Virus record (IMG/VR): IMGVR_UViG_3300043331_001241
Coordinates: 1 to 48,797 of that record
Length of the DNA: 48,797 nt
Source: a virus
Strand: one strand, 5' to 3'
Shown here: positions 22,855-31,736 of the stretch, piece after piece
Layout of the letters: each line of letters begins with the position of its first letter
Position numbering within the stretch: the first letter of the stretch is position 1
Position numbers and translations under genes: made by a program
Notes under the pieces: model-generated
What the model was told of the DNA's origin: nothing
What the model saw: the letters and a program-made list of their open reading frames with translations, nothing else
Database searches by the model: none

Positions 22855-24437
22855 TGACCGAGAGCCTCAAGGACTGCAAGGAGCGCACCACCGACGCCTG
22901 GCAGCGCAAGCGCTACTATGAGCGCCAGCTCCGCGAGATCTTCAAGTATGTGATGCCCTACCGCGATCCGGCGGGTCTTTCCGGCATCGAGACCAAGACC
23001 GAGGGCGACACCCGTACCGATCACATTTTCGACGGCACGGCGCCGGCGGCGTCCTTGCGCTTCGCCGGCCGGATGCAGCGCGAGCTCACGCCGATCTTCC
23101 AGGATTTCTTCGCCATCGAAGCCGGCCCGCTGGTGGCGGAGGGCGACGGAAAGAAACAGCTCACCGAAGCCTTTCAGGCGGTCGGCAAGGTCGCCAACGG
23201 CGTGCTCGCCTCGGGCTCCTTCCACATGAAGAGCCACGAGATGTTCCTCGATCTGTTCGCCGGCACCGGCGCGATGAACATTACCGCCGGCGACGATTAC
23301 GATCTCGTCCGCTTCCGCACCGTGCCGATCAGTGAGATCGCGCTCGACGAAGGCCCGTGGGGCGACATCTGGGGCGTCGACTGGAAGCGCAGCTACCGCG
23401 CCAGCCATCTGCCGACCGTCTGGCCGAAGGGCGAGTTCGGCACCGATCTGAAGCGGATCATCCAGGACAGCCCGAAGACGCCGATCTGCATCCACCAGAA
23501 CACCTATTACGATCCGAAGGAGCGCCGCCATTGCCTCAAGGTCTGGCGCGAGGGCGGCTCGGAAGGCGAGCTGATCTTCGAGGAGGACTACCGCACCAAT
23601 CCCTGGATCACGCCGCGCTTCTTCGTGGTGCCGGGCGAGCCCTACGGCCGCGGCCTCGCCCATCTCGGCCTGCCGTTCACCAAGACCACCAACAAGGCGC
23701 GCGAGCTCGCCCTGCTCGCCGCCGCCTTCGCGGTGATGGGCTTGTGGATGCGCAGGAATGACGGGGTGTTCAATCCGGACACTGCGCGTTTCGAGCCGCT
23801 GGCCATGTGGCAGGTCGCCTCGACCGGCGGGCCGCTCGGTCCCACGGTGCAGCGCCTCGAGGTTCCGCACAATTTCGACGTCTCGCATTTCGTCATCGAG
23901 GACGAGCGGCAGCAGATGAAGATGGTGATGATGGACGATGCGCTGCCGCCGCTCGCCGGCGCCGTGCGCTCGCCCACCGAGATCGTCGAGCGCATGCAGC
24001 TGCTCAACCAGGACATCGGGGGCGTCTTCGGCAGGATGACGCTGGAGATCGTCTCCCCGCTCGTGCAGCGCACGGTCGACATCCTGGAGAGCAAGCGCAA
24101 GCTCAACACCAACATCACCATCGACCAGCTCCTAACGCAGCTCCGCGTCATCGCCCCGATCGCCGCCGCGCAGCAGGCCGCCAAGGTCAACCAGGTCACC
24201 AACTGGCTGCAGCTGATCGCGATGCTGTTCGGTCCGCAGGCGGTGATGATGGTCGCCAAGGTCGAGGAGCTCGGACCGGAGATGGGCCGCTGGCTCGGCG
24301 TCGAGGAGCGCTTCATCCGCTCAAAGACCGATATCAGCGAGTGGCAAAAAATGGTGGCCAGGATCATGGCGGCGCAACAACAGCCGCCGGTGCCCGCCGG
24401 ACCACAGCCGGCGCCCCAGCCAGGAGCCACGCTATGA
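22854..24437 (+). CDS. Portal (head-to-tail connector) protein
   Basis: 527 residues, the usual length for the T7 gp8-type connector family. Seen: the N-terminal YYERQLREIFKYVMPYR, HIFDGTAPAASLRFAGRMQ, PYGRGLAHLGLPF, and the stem/barrel segment with PLAGAVRSPTEIVERMQLL. Twelve copies form the channel for DNA packaging and ejection and the tail attachment site. It overlaps neighbours at both ends. Confidence 0.88.
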   Translation: MTESLKDCKERTTDAWQRKRYYERQLREIFKYVMPYRDPAGLSGIETKTEGDTRTDHIFDGTAPAASLRFAGRMQRELTPIFQDFFAIEAGPLVAEGDGKKQLTEAFQAVGKVANGVLASGSFHMKSHEMFLDLFAGTGAMNITAGDDYDLVRFRTVPISEIALDEGPWGDIWGVDWKRSYRASHLPTVWPKGEFGTDLKRIIQDSPKTPICIHQNTYYDPKERRHCLKVWREGGSEGELIFEEDYRTNPWITPRFFVVPGEPYGRGLAHLGLPFTKTTNKARELALLAAAFAVMGLWMRRNDGVFNPDTARFEPLAMWQVASTGGPLGPTVQRLEVPHNFDVSHFVIEDERQQMKMVMMDDALPPLAGAVRSPTEIVERMQLLNQDIGGVFGRMTLEIVSPLVQRTVDILESKRKLNTNITIDQLLTQLRVIAPIAAAQQAAKVNQVTNWLQLIAMLFGPQAVMMVAKVEELGPEMGRWLGVEERFIRSKTDISEWQKMVARIMAAQQQPPVPAGPQPAPQPGATL

Positions 24438-24805
24438 GCGCCATCACCGAAGAGCTGATCGAGCAGGCGCTCGCCACACCGGGCTGGAGCGCGCTGCAGG
24501 ACCTCACCACGAAAGCTGCCGGCGATACCAAGCGGCTGATGGACGAGGCGCGGGCTGAGGCGAGCGTCGTCGGCGCCGCGCTCGCCACACCGGAAGGCCG
24601 CCGGTTCCTGCACTGGCTGATTCGGAAAACCCTGCTGCGGCCGCCGGCCGAGCAGGAGCTCGCCGCCGCATCGGCCGAGCAATACGCCATCGCCAAGGCG
24701 AGGCGCGAAGGCCAGAACGGTGTGGCCTTCATGATTTTGCACGCGCTCGAGGTAGCGCAGACAGGGATCCCGAATGCCGACGGCTCGGGAGAAGGACGCA
24801 GATGA
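24434..24805 (+). CDS. Bbp19-like phage protein
   Basis: 123 residues, ATG overlapping the portal stop. The core TPEGRRFLHWLIRKTLL, followed by EGQNGVAFMILHAL, matches the Bbp19 family named after Bordetella phage BPP-1, found between portal and scaffold in this podovirus group. Its role is not established. Confidence 0.7.
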   Translation: MSAITEELIEQALATPGWSALQDLTTKAAGDTKRLMDEARAEASVVGAALATPEGRRFLHWLIRKTLLRPPAEQELAAASAEQYAIAKARREGQNGVAFMILHALEVAQTGIPNADGSGEGRR

Positions 24806-25662
24806 GGGGAACGATGAGAGCGGGATGGCTTTGGGGATTGCCGGTTTTCAATGCCGAGGGCGTTGGCGGAGGAGGCGCGCCGGGCGGCGCCGGCGCGCCC
24901 ACCGGCGGCGGGACGCAAGGTGGTGGGACGCAAGAAGGTGGGAGCGCCGGGCCGGATTTGGTCAAGGCGGCCGCCGAAGCAGGCGCAGGCGGGCAGAGCG
25001 GCACAGGGAACGGCGGAAGCGGCCAGGAGGCTGCCGCGGCTGCTTACTGGCCGGAGGGGCTTCCTGAGGCGCTTGCCGCTCTCAAGGGCGCTAATGACCG
25101 CGAGACCATCGACAAGCTTGCGGGCCATCTGAAGGACGCCCCGAAGGCGCCGGCGAAGCCCGATGACTACAAGCTGGCTCTGCCGGAGGCGTTCACCAAA
25201 CGCTTCGGCGATCTGTCGAAGGACCCCGTGGTGCCGATCTGGCGCCAGGTGGCGCACAAGAGCGGCCTGAGCGATGCCCAGTTCAACGGCGCCATCACCG
25301 AGCTCTACTCCGAGCTGTCGACGCAGGGGCTGCTTGACGAGCCGATCGACGTGATGGCCGAGCTCGACAAGCTCGCGCCCAAATACGGCGATCCCGTGCA
25401 GCGCAAGGCGCAGGCCTCGGCGCGCATCAACGGTGTCGCCAATACGATCAACGGGCTGGTGACGCGCCAAGTGCTGAGTCGCAGCGAGGGAAACATCGTA
25501 CTGGCGATGGCGGCAACCGCTGAGGGCGTGATGACGTTAGAAAAGCTGTTCAAGTCGATGGGCGAGCACGGCCTTCAGGGTGGTGGCGAACCGGCCGGGC
25601 AGCTGAGCGAGCACGAACGCGCGATGCGATCGATGTTCCCATCGATGACTAAGGCGTCCTGA
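24802..25662 (+). CDS. Capsid scaffolding protein
   Basis: 286 residues; an ATG at 24814 behind GAGGGG is an equally good start. A Gly/Ala-rich, probably disordered N-terminal 75 residues is followed by a helical part (KPDDYKLALPEAF, LDKLAPKYGDPVQRKAQAS) and a basic end. The position between portal and capsid and the acidic-helical nature are typical of T7 gp9-type scaffolds. A 7-bp hairpin closes exactly over its stop codon (25653-25669). Confidence 0.75.
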   Translation: MRGTMRAGWLWGLPVFNAEGVGGGGAPGGAGAPTGGGTQGGGTQEGGSAGPDLVKAAAEAGAGGQSGTGNGGSGQEAAAAAYWPEGLPEALAALKGANDRETIDKLAGHLKDAPKAPAKPDDYKLALPEAFTKRFGDLSKDPVVPIWRQVAHKSGLSDAQFNGAITELYSELSTQGLLDEPIDVMAELDKLAPKYGDPVQRKAQASARINGVANTINGLVTRQVLSRSEGNIVLAMAATAEGVMTLEKLFKSMGEHGLQGGGEPAGQLSEHERAMRSMFPSMTKAS

Positions 25663-25691
25663 GGACGCCAAGGCGATGTCGAAGGGGTGGA

Positions 25692-25958
25692 CTATCTACA
25701 ATAGGGAATGCCCTGCGGAGTCTGCCCGCAAGTATCCGATTCCTTACAACAAACCGACATATTGCCTCCGTGGCTTCCTCCCCCATTGCACCGCTTTAAG
25801 CCCGGAAGACATTGAGCGAGCACATTGAGCTCCTGTTTTTCAACCTTCATTTTATCCATAATCGTTTTGCTTTCCGGTGAAATCGGCGCCGTACTTTGAG
25901 CGTGCGCGGCGGCGGAAAAAGCAACCGTAGCAATACTTATTAAGATCAATTTAATCAT
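25692..25958 (-). CDS. Moron: secreted six-cysteine peptide (knottin-like spacing)
   Basis: 88 residues from the ATG with GAGG 9 bases upstream. Residues 1-20 (MIKLILISIATVAFSAAAHA) are a classic Sec signal peptide with an AxA cleavage site. The mature part has six cysteines in the order C-x6-C-x12-CC-x5-C-x9-C (LAQCLPGLKRC ... SVCCKESDTCG ... YCR), the C-C-CC-C-C order of inhibitor cystine knots. It lies antisense between scaffold and capsid in a lower-GC insert. Export to periplasm or outside is clear; a toxin- or inhibitor-like role is inference. Confidence 0.6.
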   Translation of the reverse strand: MIKLILISIATVAFSAAAHAQSTAPISPESKTIMDKMKVEKQELNVLAQCLPGLKRCNGGGSHGGNMSVCCKESDTCGQTPQGIPYCR

Positions 25959-26204
25959 GACTATATGCCTCGTCCGATTAGCCGCGAAAATGTGTTTGCG
26001 ACGATACAGTAGCGTAGCTTTACCATCATCACAATAGCAGCAATGAGAACTATAAATGAGCAATCTGCGTGGAACTAAGCACACACGTTATCCGCTATTT
26101 CGCCAACCGCTAATTCTCCCCACTGGCTCCCTTCCGTATTCCGGCGATGTGCGTGAGATTTAAGCACCCTGGTACTGCATCGCGTCCGTTTTAGGCTTCC
26201 AAAG

Positions 26205-26231
26205 TTGACACAGCAAAACCGGCAGTAAGCT
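26205..26231 (+). promoter_or_regulatory. Probable late promoter, copy 3 (TTGACA-N15-TAAGCT)
   Basis: TTGACA at 26205-26210, 15 bases, TAAGCT at 26226-26231. It stands 43 bases before the capsid ATG and directly after the moron insert, in the right place to drive high capsid expression. Confidence 0.65.
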
Positions 26232-26273
26232 CTGTTCCAAGCCTCTGATCTGGCTGGACCCAAGGAGCTGACA

Positions 26274-27278
26274 ATGGCCGTGTTGCCGACTACGAATCCG
26301 ACGCTCGCGGACGTCGCCAAGCGCCTCGATCCCGATGGCAAGATCGCGATGATCGTCGAGATCCTCAATCAGACGAACGAGGTGCTCGACGACATGCCGT
26401 GGATCGAAGGCAACCTGCCGACCGGCCACCGCACCACCGTGCGCACCGGTATCCCGGCGCCGACCTGGCGCAAGCTCTATGGCGGCGTGCAGCCCTCGCG
26501 GTCGACCACGGTGCAGGTCACCGACAATTGCGGCATGCTCGAGAACTATGCCGAAAGCGACAAGGCGCTCGCCGACCTCAACGGCAACACCGCCGCCTTC
26601 CGCCTCTCCGAGGAGCGCCCGATCATCGAGGGCATCGGCCAGGAGCTGGCCAAGACTCTGTTCTACGGCAATGAGGGCACGCTGCCCGAGAGCTTCACTG
26701 GGCTCGCTCCGCGCTTCAACACCCGCGTCCTGGCGAATTCGCAGTCGGCGGACAATGTGCTCCATGGCGGTGGCTCGGGCTCAGACAACACCTCGATCTG
26801 GCTCGTCGTGTGGGGCGAGCAGAGCGTCCATGGCATCTATCCGAAGGGCCAGAAGGGCGGCCTCGACATGAAGGACATGGGCGAGGTGACCCTCGAGAAC
26901 GCCGACGGCGCCGGCGGGCGCATGCAGGCCTATCGCTCGCATTACAAATGGAATTGCGGCCTCAGCGTCCGCGACTGGCGCTACATCGTGCGCATCGCCA
27001 ATATCGATGTATCGGACCTGACCAAGGATGCGTCGGCCGGCGCCGATCTCCTCGACCTTATCGCCCAGGCCTTCGAGCAGGTGCCCTCGCTCTCCGCCGG
27101 CCGGCCGGTGCTCTACTGCAACCGCACGATCAAGTCGTTCCTGCGCCGCCAGCAGAAGAACTCCAAGAACGTGCAGATCAGCATGGAGCAGGTGGCGGGC
27201 AAGCGGGTCATGGTGCTCGACGAGGTGCCGGTGCGCCGCTGCGACGCCATCCTCAACACCGAAGCGACGGTCGTCTGA
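26274..27278 (+). CDS. Major capsid protein
   Basis: 334 residues, matching the podovirus GP7/Bbp17 capsid family. Characteristic segments: NPTLADVAKRLDPDGKIAMI, IEGNLPTGHRTTVRTGIP, RPIIEGIGQELAKTLFYGN, GLSVRDWRYIVRIANID and the C-terminal KRVMVLDEVPVRRCD. CAAGGAGCTGACA precedes the ATG. It builds the icosahedral shell with the cement protein encoded next. Confidence 0.88.
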   Translation: MAVLPTTNPTLADVAKRLDPDGKIAMIVEILNQTNEVLDDMPWIEGNLPTGHRTTVRTGIPAPTWRKLYGGVQPSRSTTVQVTDNCGMLENYAESDKALADLNGNTAAFRLSEERPIIEGIGQELAKTLFYGNEGTLPESFTGLAPRFNTRVLANSQSADNVLHGGGSGSDNTSIWLVVWGEQSVHGIYPKGQKGGLDMKDMGEVTLENADGAGGRMQAYRSHYKWNCGLSVRDWRYIVRIANIDVSDLTKDASAGADLLDLIAQAFEQVPSLSAGRPVLYCNRTIKSFLRRQQKNSKNVQISMEQVAGKRVMVLDEVPVRRCDAILNTEATVV

Positions 27279-27324
27279 GTCCTTAGCCCCGGGTGCCACG
27301 AACGAACGAAGGGAATTCTTGCCC

Positions 27325-27738
27325 ATGATCATCGACAAGCGCTTGCAGGTCTCGGCGTTACAGGCACTGAGCGCGACGGCTCCGTCCACCGACGTCATCG
27401 ACCTCGGCTCGCTGCGCCTGATCGGCCCCGGCGATCCGATGTGGTGGGTCATCGTCGCCCGCACCGGCCTTGCCGGCACCACGCCGACGCTCGCTATCGC
27501 GGTGCAGACCGACGATGCCTCGGGCTTCCCGTCGGCCGCGACGCTGCTGACATCGCCGACGCTGGCCGCCGCCGATTTCCCGACCGGCAAGATCCTCGTG
27601 CTGCCGATGGCGTTCAGCAACGAGCGCTTCCTTCGGCTCAACTACACGCTCGGCGGCACCACGCCGACGGCGACGGTCGATGCCTGGCTGACCAATCAGG
27701 ACCCGACGGCCTGGGCCGCACAGGCCGACGCGATCTAA
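27325..27738 (+). CDS. Capsid cement protein (Bbp16-like)
   Basis: 137 residues from MIIDKRLQVSALQALSATAP. DVIDLGSLRLIGPGDPMWWV and the beta-rich remainder fit the jellyroll cement protein of BPP-1-type heads, which sits on the capsid surface. Its place directly after the capsid gene supports this. Confidence 0.75.
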   Translation: MIIDKRLQVSALQALSATAPSTDVIDLGSLRLIGPGDPMWWVIVARTGLAGTTPTLAIAVQTDDASGFPSAATLLTSPTLAAADFPTGKILVLPMAFSNERFLRLNYTLGGTTPTATVDAWLTNQDPTAWAAQADAI

Positions 27739-27750
27739 CCGGAGAGGCCG

Positions 27751-27978
27751 ATGGCGAAGGAAGCAAAAAAAGTCCGCTACCGGGTGCTGGCGCCGGTGTT
27801 CGTCAACGGCAGCGTGATCGATCCCGGAACGCGCAAGGATGTCTACGTCTTCGCCGCGCCGGGCCTCGAAGGCCGTGCGCTCGAGCTCGCTCCGGAGACC
27901 GCGCCGGCCGCGGCGAACGGAACGTCCAAAGAAGGCGGGGGCGACAAAGACGGAAAGACCGGCCCTAGCTCTCTCTAG
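27751..27978 (+). CDS. Small structural-region protein
   Basis: 75 residues with CCGGAGAGGCC before the ATG. The first 35 residues (KKVRYRVLAPVFVNGSVIDP) are strand-forming; the rest is Gly/Lys-rich and probably flexible. It lies between the cement gene and a strong terminator. Possibly a minor capsid protein. Confidence 0.5.
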   Translation: MAKEAKKVRYRVLAPVFVNGSVIDPGTRKDVYVFAAPGLEGRALELAPETAPAAANGTSKEGGGDKDGKTGPSSL

Positions 27979-27997
27979 CCGGTCCGCATCTGTCGGC

Positions 27998-28023
27998 GGC
28001 CAGCGCTTCGGCGCTGGCCTTTG
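27998..28023 (+). terminator. Rho-independent terminator after the head genes
   Basis: GGCCAGCGC (27998-28006), a TTCG tetraloop, GCGCTGGCC (28011-28019), then TTTG. A stable GC stem with the classic loop. It separates head genes from tail genes and may lower tail gene expression relative to capsid. Confidence 0.7.
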
Positions 28024-28071
28024 TCCGCCCGGCCGCGGGTCCCGGCGACCGCAGGCAAGGCGAGGCGGAAC

Positions 28072-28671
28072 ATGACGACACGCATCGACATCATCAACCG
28101 GGCGCTGATCGAGATCGGCCAGACGCCGGTCGCCGAGGATGTCCCGCCCGGCGCCAGCCGCGTGCTCGAATACGAGACCCATATCGGGGCGCTCGTCTCC
28201 TCCTACCCCTGGACATTCCAGACCCGCCTCGTCCAGCTCGCCCGGCTGACGGCGCCGCCGCAGGCGCAGCGGCAATATGCCTATGATCTGCCCTCCGACA
28301 TGCGCGGCACGCCGCGCGCCGTGTTTCCGGACGGCCTCACCCGGCAGCCGACCAGTGATTTCGAGATCCGCGGCCGAAAACTCTTCACCGATCATGAGCA
28401 GATCTGGCTGCGCTACACGCAAGGTCTGCAGCCGGCGCTGTGGCCGGATTATTTTCTGGCGCTGGCGGTGCTGGTGATGAAGGCGCAATTCGCGCTGTCG
28501 GTCCGCGAGGACACGGTGCTGTGGCGCACCCTCACCGAAATGGCGTTCGGCACGCCGCAGATGATGGGCGAGGGCGGCAAGGTCGCGGAAGCCAAGGCTA
28601 TCGATGCGAGCGGCAAGGCCTCCGACGTCATCGCCATCGGCTCAAATCCCCTCATCGCGGTGAGGCACTGA
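28072..28671 (+). CDS. Tail tubular protein A (T7 gp11-like adaptor)
   Basis: 199 residues from MTTRIDIINRALIEIGQTPV; GAGGCGGAAC precedes the ATG. The start and the PWTFQTRLVQLA segment are typical of the ring protein that joins the portal to the tail nozzle in short-tailed phages. The stop overlaps the next ATG (TGATG). Confidence 0.82.
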   Translation: MTTRIDIINRALIEIGQTPVAEDVPPGASRVLEYETHIGALVSSYPWTFQTRLVQLARLTAPPQAQRQYAYDLPSDMRGTPRAVFPDGLTRQPTSDFEIRGRKLFTDHEQIWLRYTQGLQPALWPDYFLALAVLVMKAQFALSVREDTVLWRTLTEMAFGTPQMMGEGGKVAEAKAIDASGKASDVIAIGSNPLIAVRH

Positions 28672-31262
28672 TGGTCCGCCGAGCCGAGCTGAAGAACGCC
28701 TTCCCCCGCGGCGTCCTCGATCCCGAGTTGAAGGAGCGTTACGACCTTGCCCATTACTATCTGGCGGTCGAGACCGCGCGTAATCAGATCATGCTGCCGC
28801 AGGGCGGCCTTCGCCGGCGGCCGGGCACCTCCGCCGCCCGCCAGCGGCTCCGCCGCCGCATCGAGCCGGTCCAGATCACCTCCGGCATGGTCACCGCGCC
28901 GAACAGCGGCACCATCGCCAGCCTGATCGACCAGGACGTCACCACCCTCTTCACCACAACATCGGTCTCCGGTTCGCCCTTCATCGTTGCCCAGATCGAT
29001 CTCGGCGCGCCCGTGCCGATCGTCTTTGCCGACGTGCTCAATTTCGGCTGCGCCTCATCGAAGCGGGATGACGCGATCGTCGTCGAATGGTTCGACGGCT
29101 CGGCCTGGCAGCCGGTCGCCGGCTCCGGCGATCCGGCGCTGTCGCCGCGCAAGTCGATCCGGTCGGGCACCACCAACAAGCGCACCCGCCGTTTTGGCTC
29201 GGCGCCGGGCGTCACCATGACCGCGCAGCTCTGGCGCATCGCGGTCTATGGCGGGGCAGGCCTCGGTGCGATCTCCGTCGGCGGCTTCCGGCTCTGGCGC
29301 GAGCGGGCAGGGCTGTCGCCGCTGCAGCTGCTGCCGTTCGCCAAGACCGCGCGCGAGGCCTATGAGATCGCGCTCACCGATCGCAACATCGATATTTTTC
29401 GCTCCGGCGCCTATTACGCCAGCGTCCCCGTGGCAGCCGGCGCCGACATCACCGCCGAGCTGAAGAGCGAACAGTCGCTCGACACGCTGTTCCTGTTCCA
29501 CGAGGACGTCGACACGCCGCAGATCCTGCGCCAGGGCGCGCATGACGAGTGGAACATCGCCGTGCCGACCTTCACCAACGTGCCGCTCTTAACGGAGTCG
29601 GCCTCGTTCTCCGGCGATCAGGACGAGATCCAGGACATCACCTTCAGCGGCCTTGCCGTCTCCGCCACCTTCGCGCTGTTCCTCGGCGATCTCGTTACCG
29701 CGCCGATCGCCTATGTCGACAATCCGACGCTCCTCACCGACATCGCGGCGGCCATCAAGACCTTGCCGGGCGTCGCTGCCGACGATGTGCTGACCGAGCT
29801 GCGGTCCTCGAACCCGCTGACCGTGCGCGTGTCCTTCGTCAACACCAACGGCAACCGGCGCTGGCCGCGGCTCGCCGGAATCCCGCTGTTCCCCTCCAAC
29901 GCCGTCATCACCACCGCGGTGCAGCAGCGGGGCCTGGCCGCGGCCGGATCGCTGTTCGGCGCAACCACCGGCTGGCCGCGCTGCGGGGCGCTGGTCCAAT
30001 CGCGGCTGATGCTCGCCGGCTTCCGCGCCGCACCCTCGACCTATGCCTTCAGCCGGGTCAAATCGCTGTTCGATCTGCAGGATTCCGGTTCGCCCGTGAC
30101 CGCCGACATGGCGATCATCAATACGCTGGATTCCGACGAGGTCGAAACCATCCAGGACCTCTTTCTCGGCCAGCACCTGCAGATCTTCACCACCCGCGGC
30201 GAATGGTGGGTCGAGGCACGCACGATCGACGCCACCCAGCCGCTCAACGTGGTGTTAGCCACCCGCTACGGCATCGCGCCGGAAGTGTCGCCCGTGCATG
30301 TGCAGGGCGGTACCGTCTTCGTCCAGTCCGGCGGAGAGGAAGGCGGCGTGCGGCTGCCGAACACCGTGATCCGCGACATGCAGTTCCAGTTCGCCGACAA
30401 CTCGAACTATGCCGCCGAGCCGCTGTCGCTGCTGGCCCCGCACCTGCTCACCGACGTCGTCGGCATGGCGCACCGGCCGGGCGTGACCACGCGCGAGGCG
30501 AGCCTCGTTGTGTTCCTCAATCGCGACGGCGGCTTTGCCTTCCTGACGCTCTTGCGCGCGCAGGAGATCATCGCCATGACGCCCGGCGACATGCAAGGGG
30601 CGATGCAGGCGGTGATGGCGGATGCCTCCCGCAATCTTTGGATCGCGGTCGAGCGCACGATCGGCGGCGCCGCCAACAACTGGCTCGAGCGCTTCGACGA
30701 CACCGCGCTGCTCGATGCCGAGGTTACGCTCGCCTTCGAGACCCCGACCACGGTGGTCACCGGCGCCGATCACCTCGAGGGTTTTGAAGTCTGGGCCTAT
30801 GCCGACCGCGAGCTCGTCGGCCCGTTCACCGTCGCCGGCGGCGCCTTCACTCTGCCGGTCGCTGCCTCGGAAGTGATCTATGGCCTGCTGGCGCCGATCG
30901 AGGGCAAGACGCTGCCCTTGCGCGAGAAGCTGCAGAACGCCCAGCCGTTCAAGCCGCCGGCGCGCATCTACGAGGTCGAATGGGCGGTCTCGAAATGCGG
31001 TCCGTTCGAGATGCGCGCCAATGCCGGCGCCTGGCGCGACGTGCCCTTGCGCCATTTCGACGGTGGTCCGCCGCCCTCGGAGGCGACCGGCGAGGAAGGC
31101 GAGGACCTGCTCGATGCCCCGCTGCTCGACCGGCTCTATACCGGCTACGCCAAGATCGAGGGCCTCGAGGGCTGGACCAGGCAGGGCCAGATCGAATGGC
31201 GGCAATTGAAGCCGGCGCCGTTCAAGCTGCGCTCGATCCGCTATCAGGCGGCCTATCGATAG
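28671..31262 (+). CDS. Tail tubular protein B (tail nozzle, T7 gp12-like)
   Basis: 863 residues. The start MVRRAELKNAFPRGVLDPEL, with QGGLRRRPGTSAAR, and the internal LFHEDVDTPQILRQ and QHLQIFTTRGEWWVEA segments mark the podovirus nozzle family, in which a hexamer forms the distal tail tube. The upstream in-frame extension overlaps the previous gene in a non-native frame and was dropped in favour of the coupled ATG. Confidence 0.82.
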   Translation: MVRRAELKNAFPRGVLDPELKERYDLAHYYLAVETARNQIMLPQGGLRRRPGTSAARQRLRRRIEPVQITSGMVTAPNSGTIASLIDQDVTTLFTTTSVSGSPFIVAQIDLGAPVPIVFADVLNFGCASSKRDDAIVVEWFDGSAWQPVAGSGDPALSPRKSIRSGTTNKRTRRFGSAPGVTMTAQLWRIAVYGGAGLGAISVGGFRLWRERAGLSPLQLLPFAKTAREAYEIALTDRNIDIFRSGAYYASVPVAAGADITAELKSEQSLDTLFLFHEDVDTPQILRQGAHDEWNIAVPTFTNVPLLTESASFSGDQDEIQDITFSGLAVSATFALFLGDLVTAPIAYVDNPTLLTDIAAAIKTLPGVAADDVLTELRSSNPLTVRVSFVNTNGNRRWPRLAGIPLFPSNAVITTAVQQRGLAAAGSLFGATTGWPRCGALVQSRLMLAGFRAAPSTYAFSRVKSLFDLQDSGSPVTADMAIINTLDSDEVETIQDLFLGQHLQIFTTRGEWWVEARTIDATQPLNVVLATRYGIAPEVSPVHVQGGTVFVQSGGEEGGVRLPNTVIRDMQFQFADNSNYAAEPLSLLAPHLLTDVVGMAHRPGVTTREASLVVFLNRDGGFAFLTLLRAQEIIAMTPGDMQGAMQAVMADASRNLWIAVERTIGGAANNWLERFDDTALLDAEVTLAFETPTTVVTGADHLEGFEVWAYADRELVGPFTVAGGAFTLPVAASEVIYGLLAPIEGKTLPLREKLQNAQPFKPPARIYEVEWAVSKCGPFEMRANAGAWRDVPLRHFDGGPPPSEATGEEGEDLLDAPLLDRLYTGYAKIEGLEGWTRQGQIEWRQLKPAPFKLRSIRYQAAYR

Positions 31263-31271
31263 GAGGGGGCC

Positions 31272-31736
31272 ATGGAACTCGTTGCGTCTCTGTTCGCCGC
31301 CACGGCCGCGGCCGCTCCAGCCGCAGGAGCCGCCGGCGCGGCCGGCAGCCTTGCCACCGTCGCGGCGGGCACATCCGGTGCGCTGTCGATCCTGCAAGGG
31401 GCAGCGACTGCCGGCTCGGCGCTGTTCTCGCTGGCCGGCGGCATTTCAGGATCGCAGGCGGAGGACCTCGCCGCCAAGGCCGAGGCTAACCGGATCAAAC
31501 GCGAGGAGCTGATCAAGATCGGCCAGCTGCGCGTCGCCTTTGCCGGCTCCGGCGTCGACATCGGCAGCGGGCAGCCCTTGTCGCTTGAGGAGGACATCCG
31601 TTCGCAGGCGGATTTTGAGATCGGCACCGCCAGGGCTACGGGCAAGACGCGCTCGACCAATGCGCTGCTGAAAGGCGCCGGCCAGGCTTTTGGCACCGTG
31701 TCCAATGGGCTGATCGATATCGCCAGGAGGGGCTGA
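31272..31736 (+). CDS. Internal virion protein (T7 gp14-like)
   Basis: 154 residues; AGGAGGGGGCC lies just before the ATG. A long Ala/Gly-rich hydrophobic N-terminal part (about 1-65) precedes the conserved EANRIKREELIKIGQLRVAF and GSGVDIGSGQPLSLEEDI segments. In this family the protein is ejected and forms the outer-membrane part of the DNA channel. Confidence 0.75.
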   Translation: MELVASLFAATAAAAPAAGAAGAAGSLATVAAGTSGALSILQGAATAGSALFSLAGGISGSQAEDLAAKAEANRIKREELIKIGQLRVAFAGSGVDIGSGQPLSLEEDIRSQADFEIGTARATGKTRSTNALLKGAGQAFGTVSNGLIDIARRG

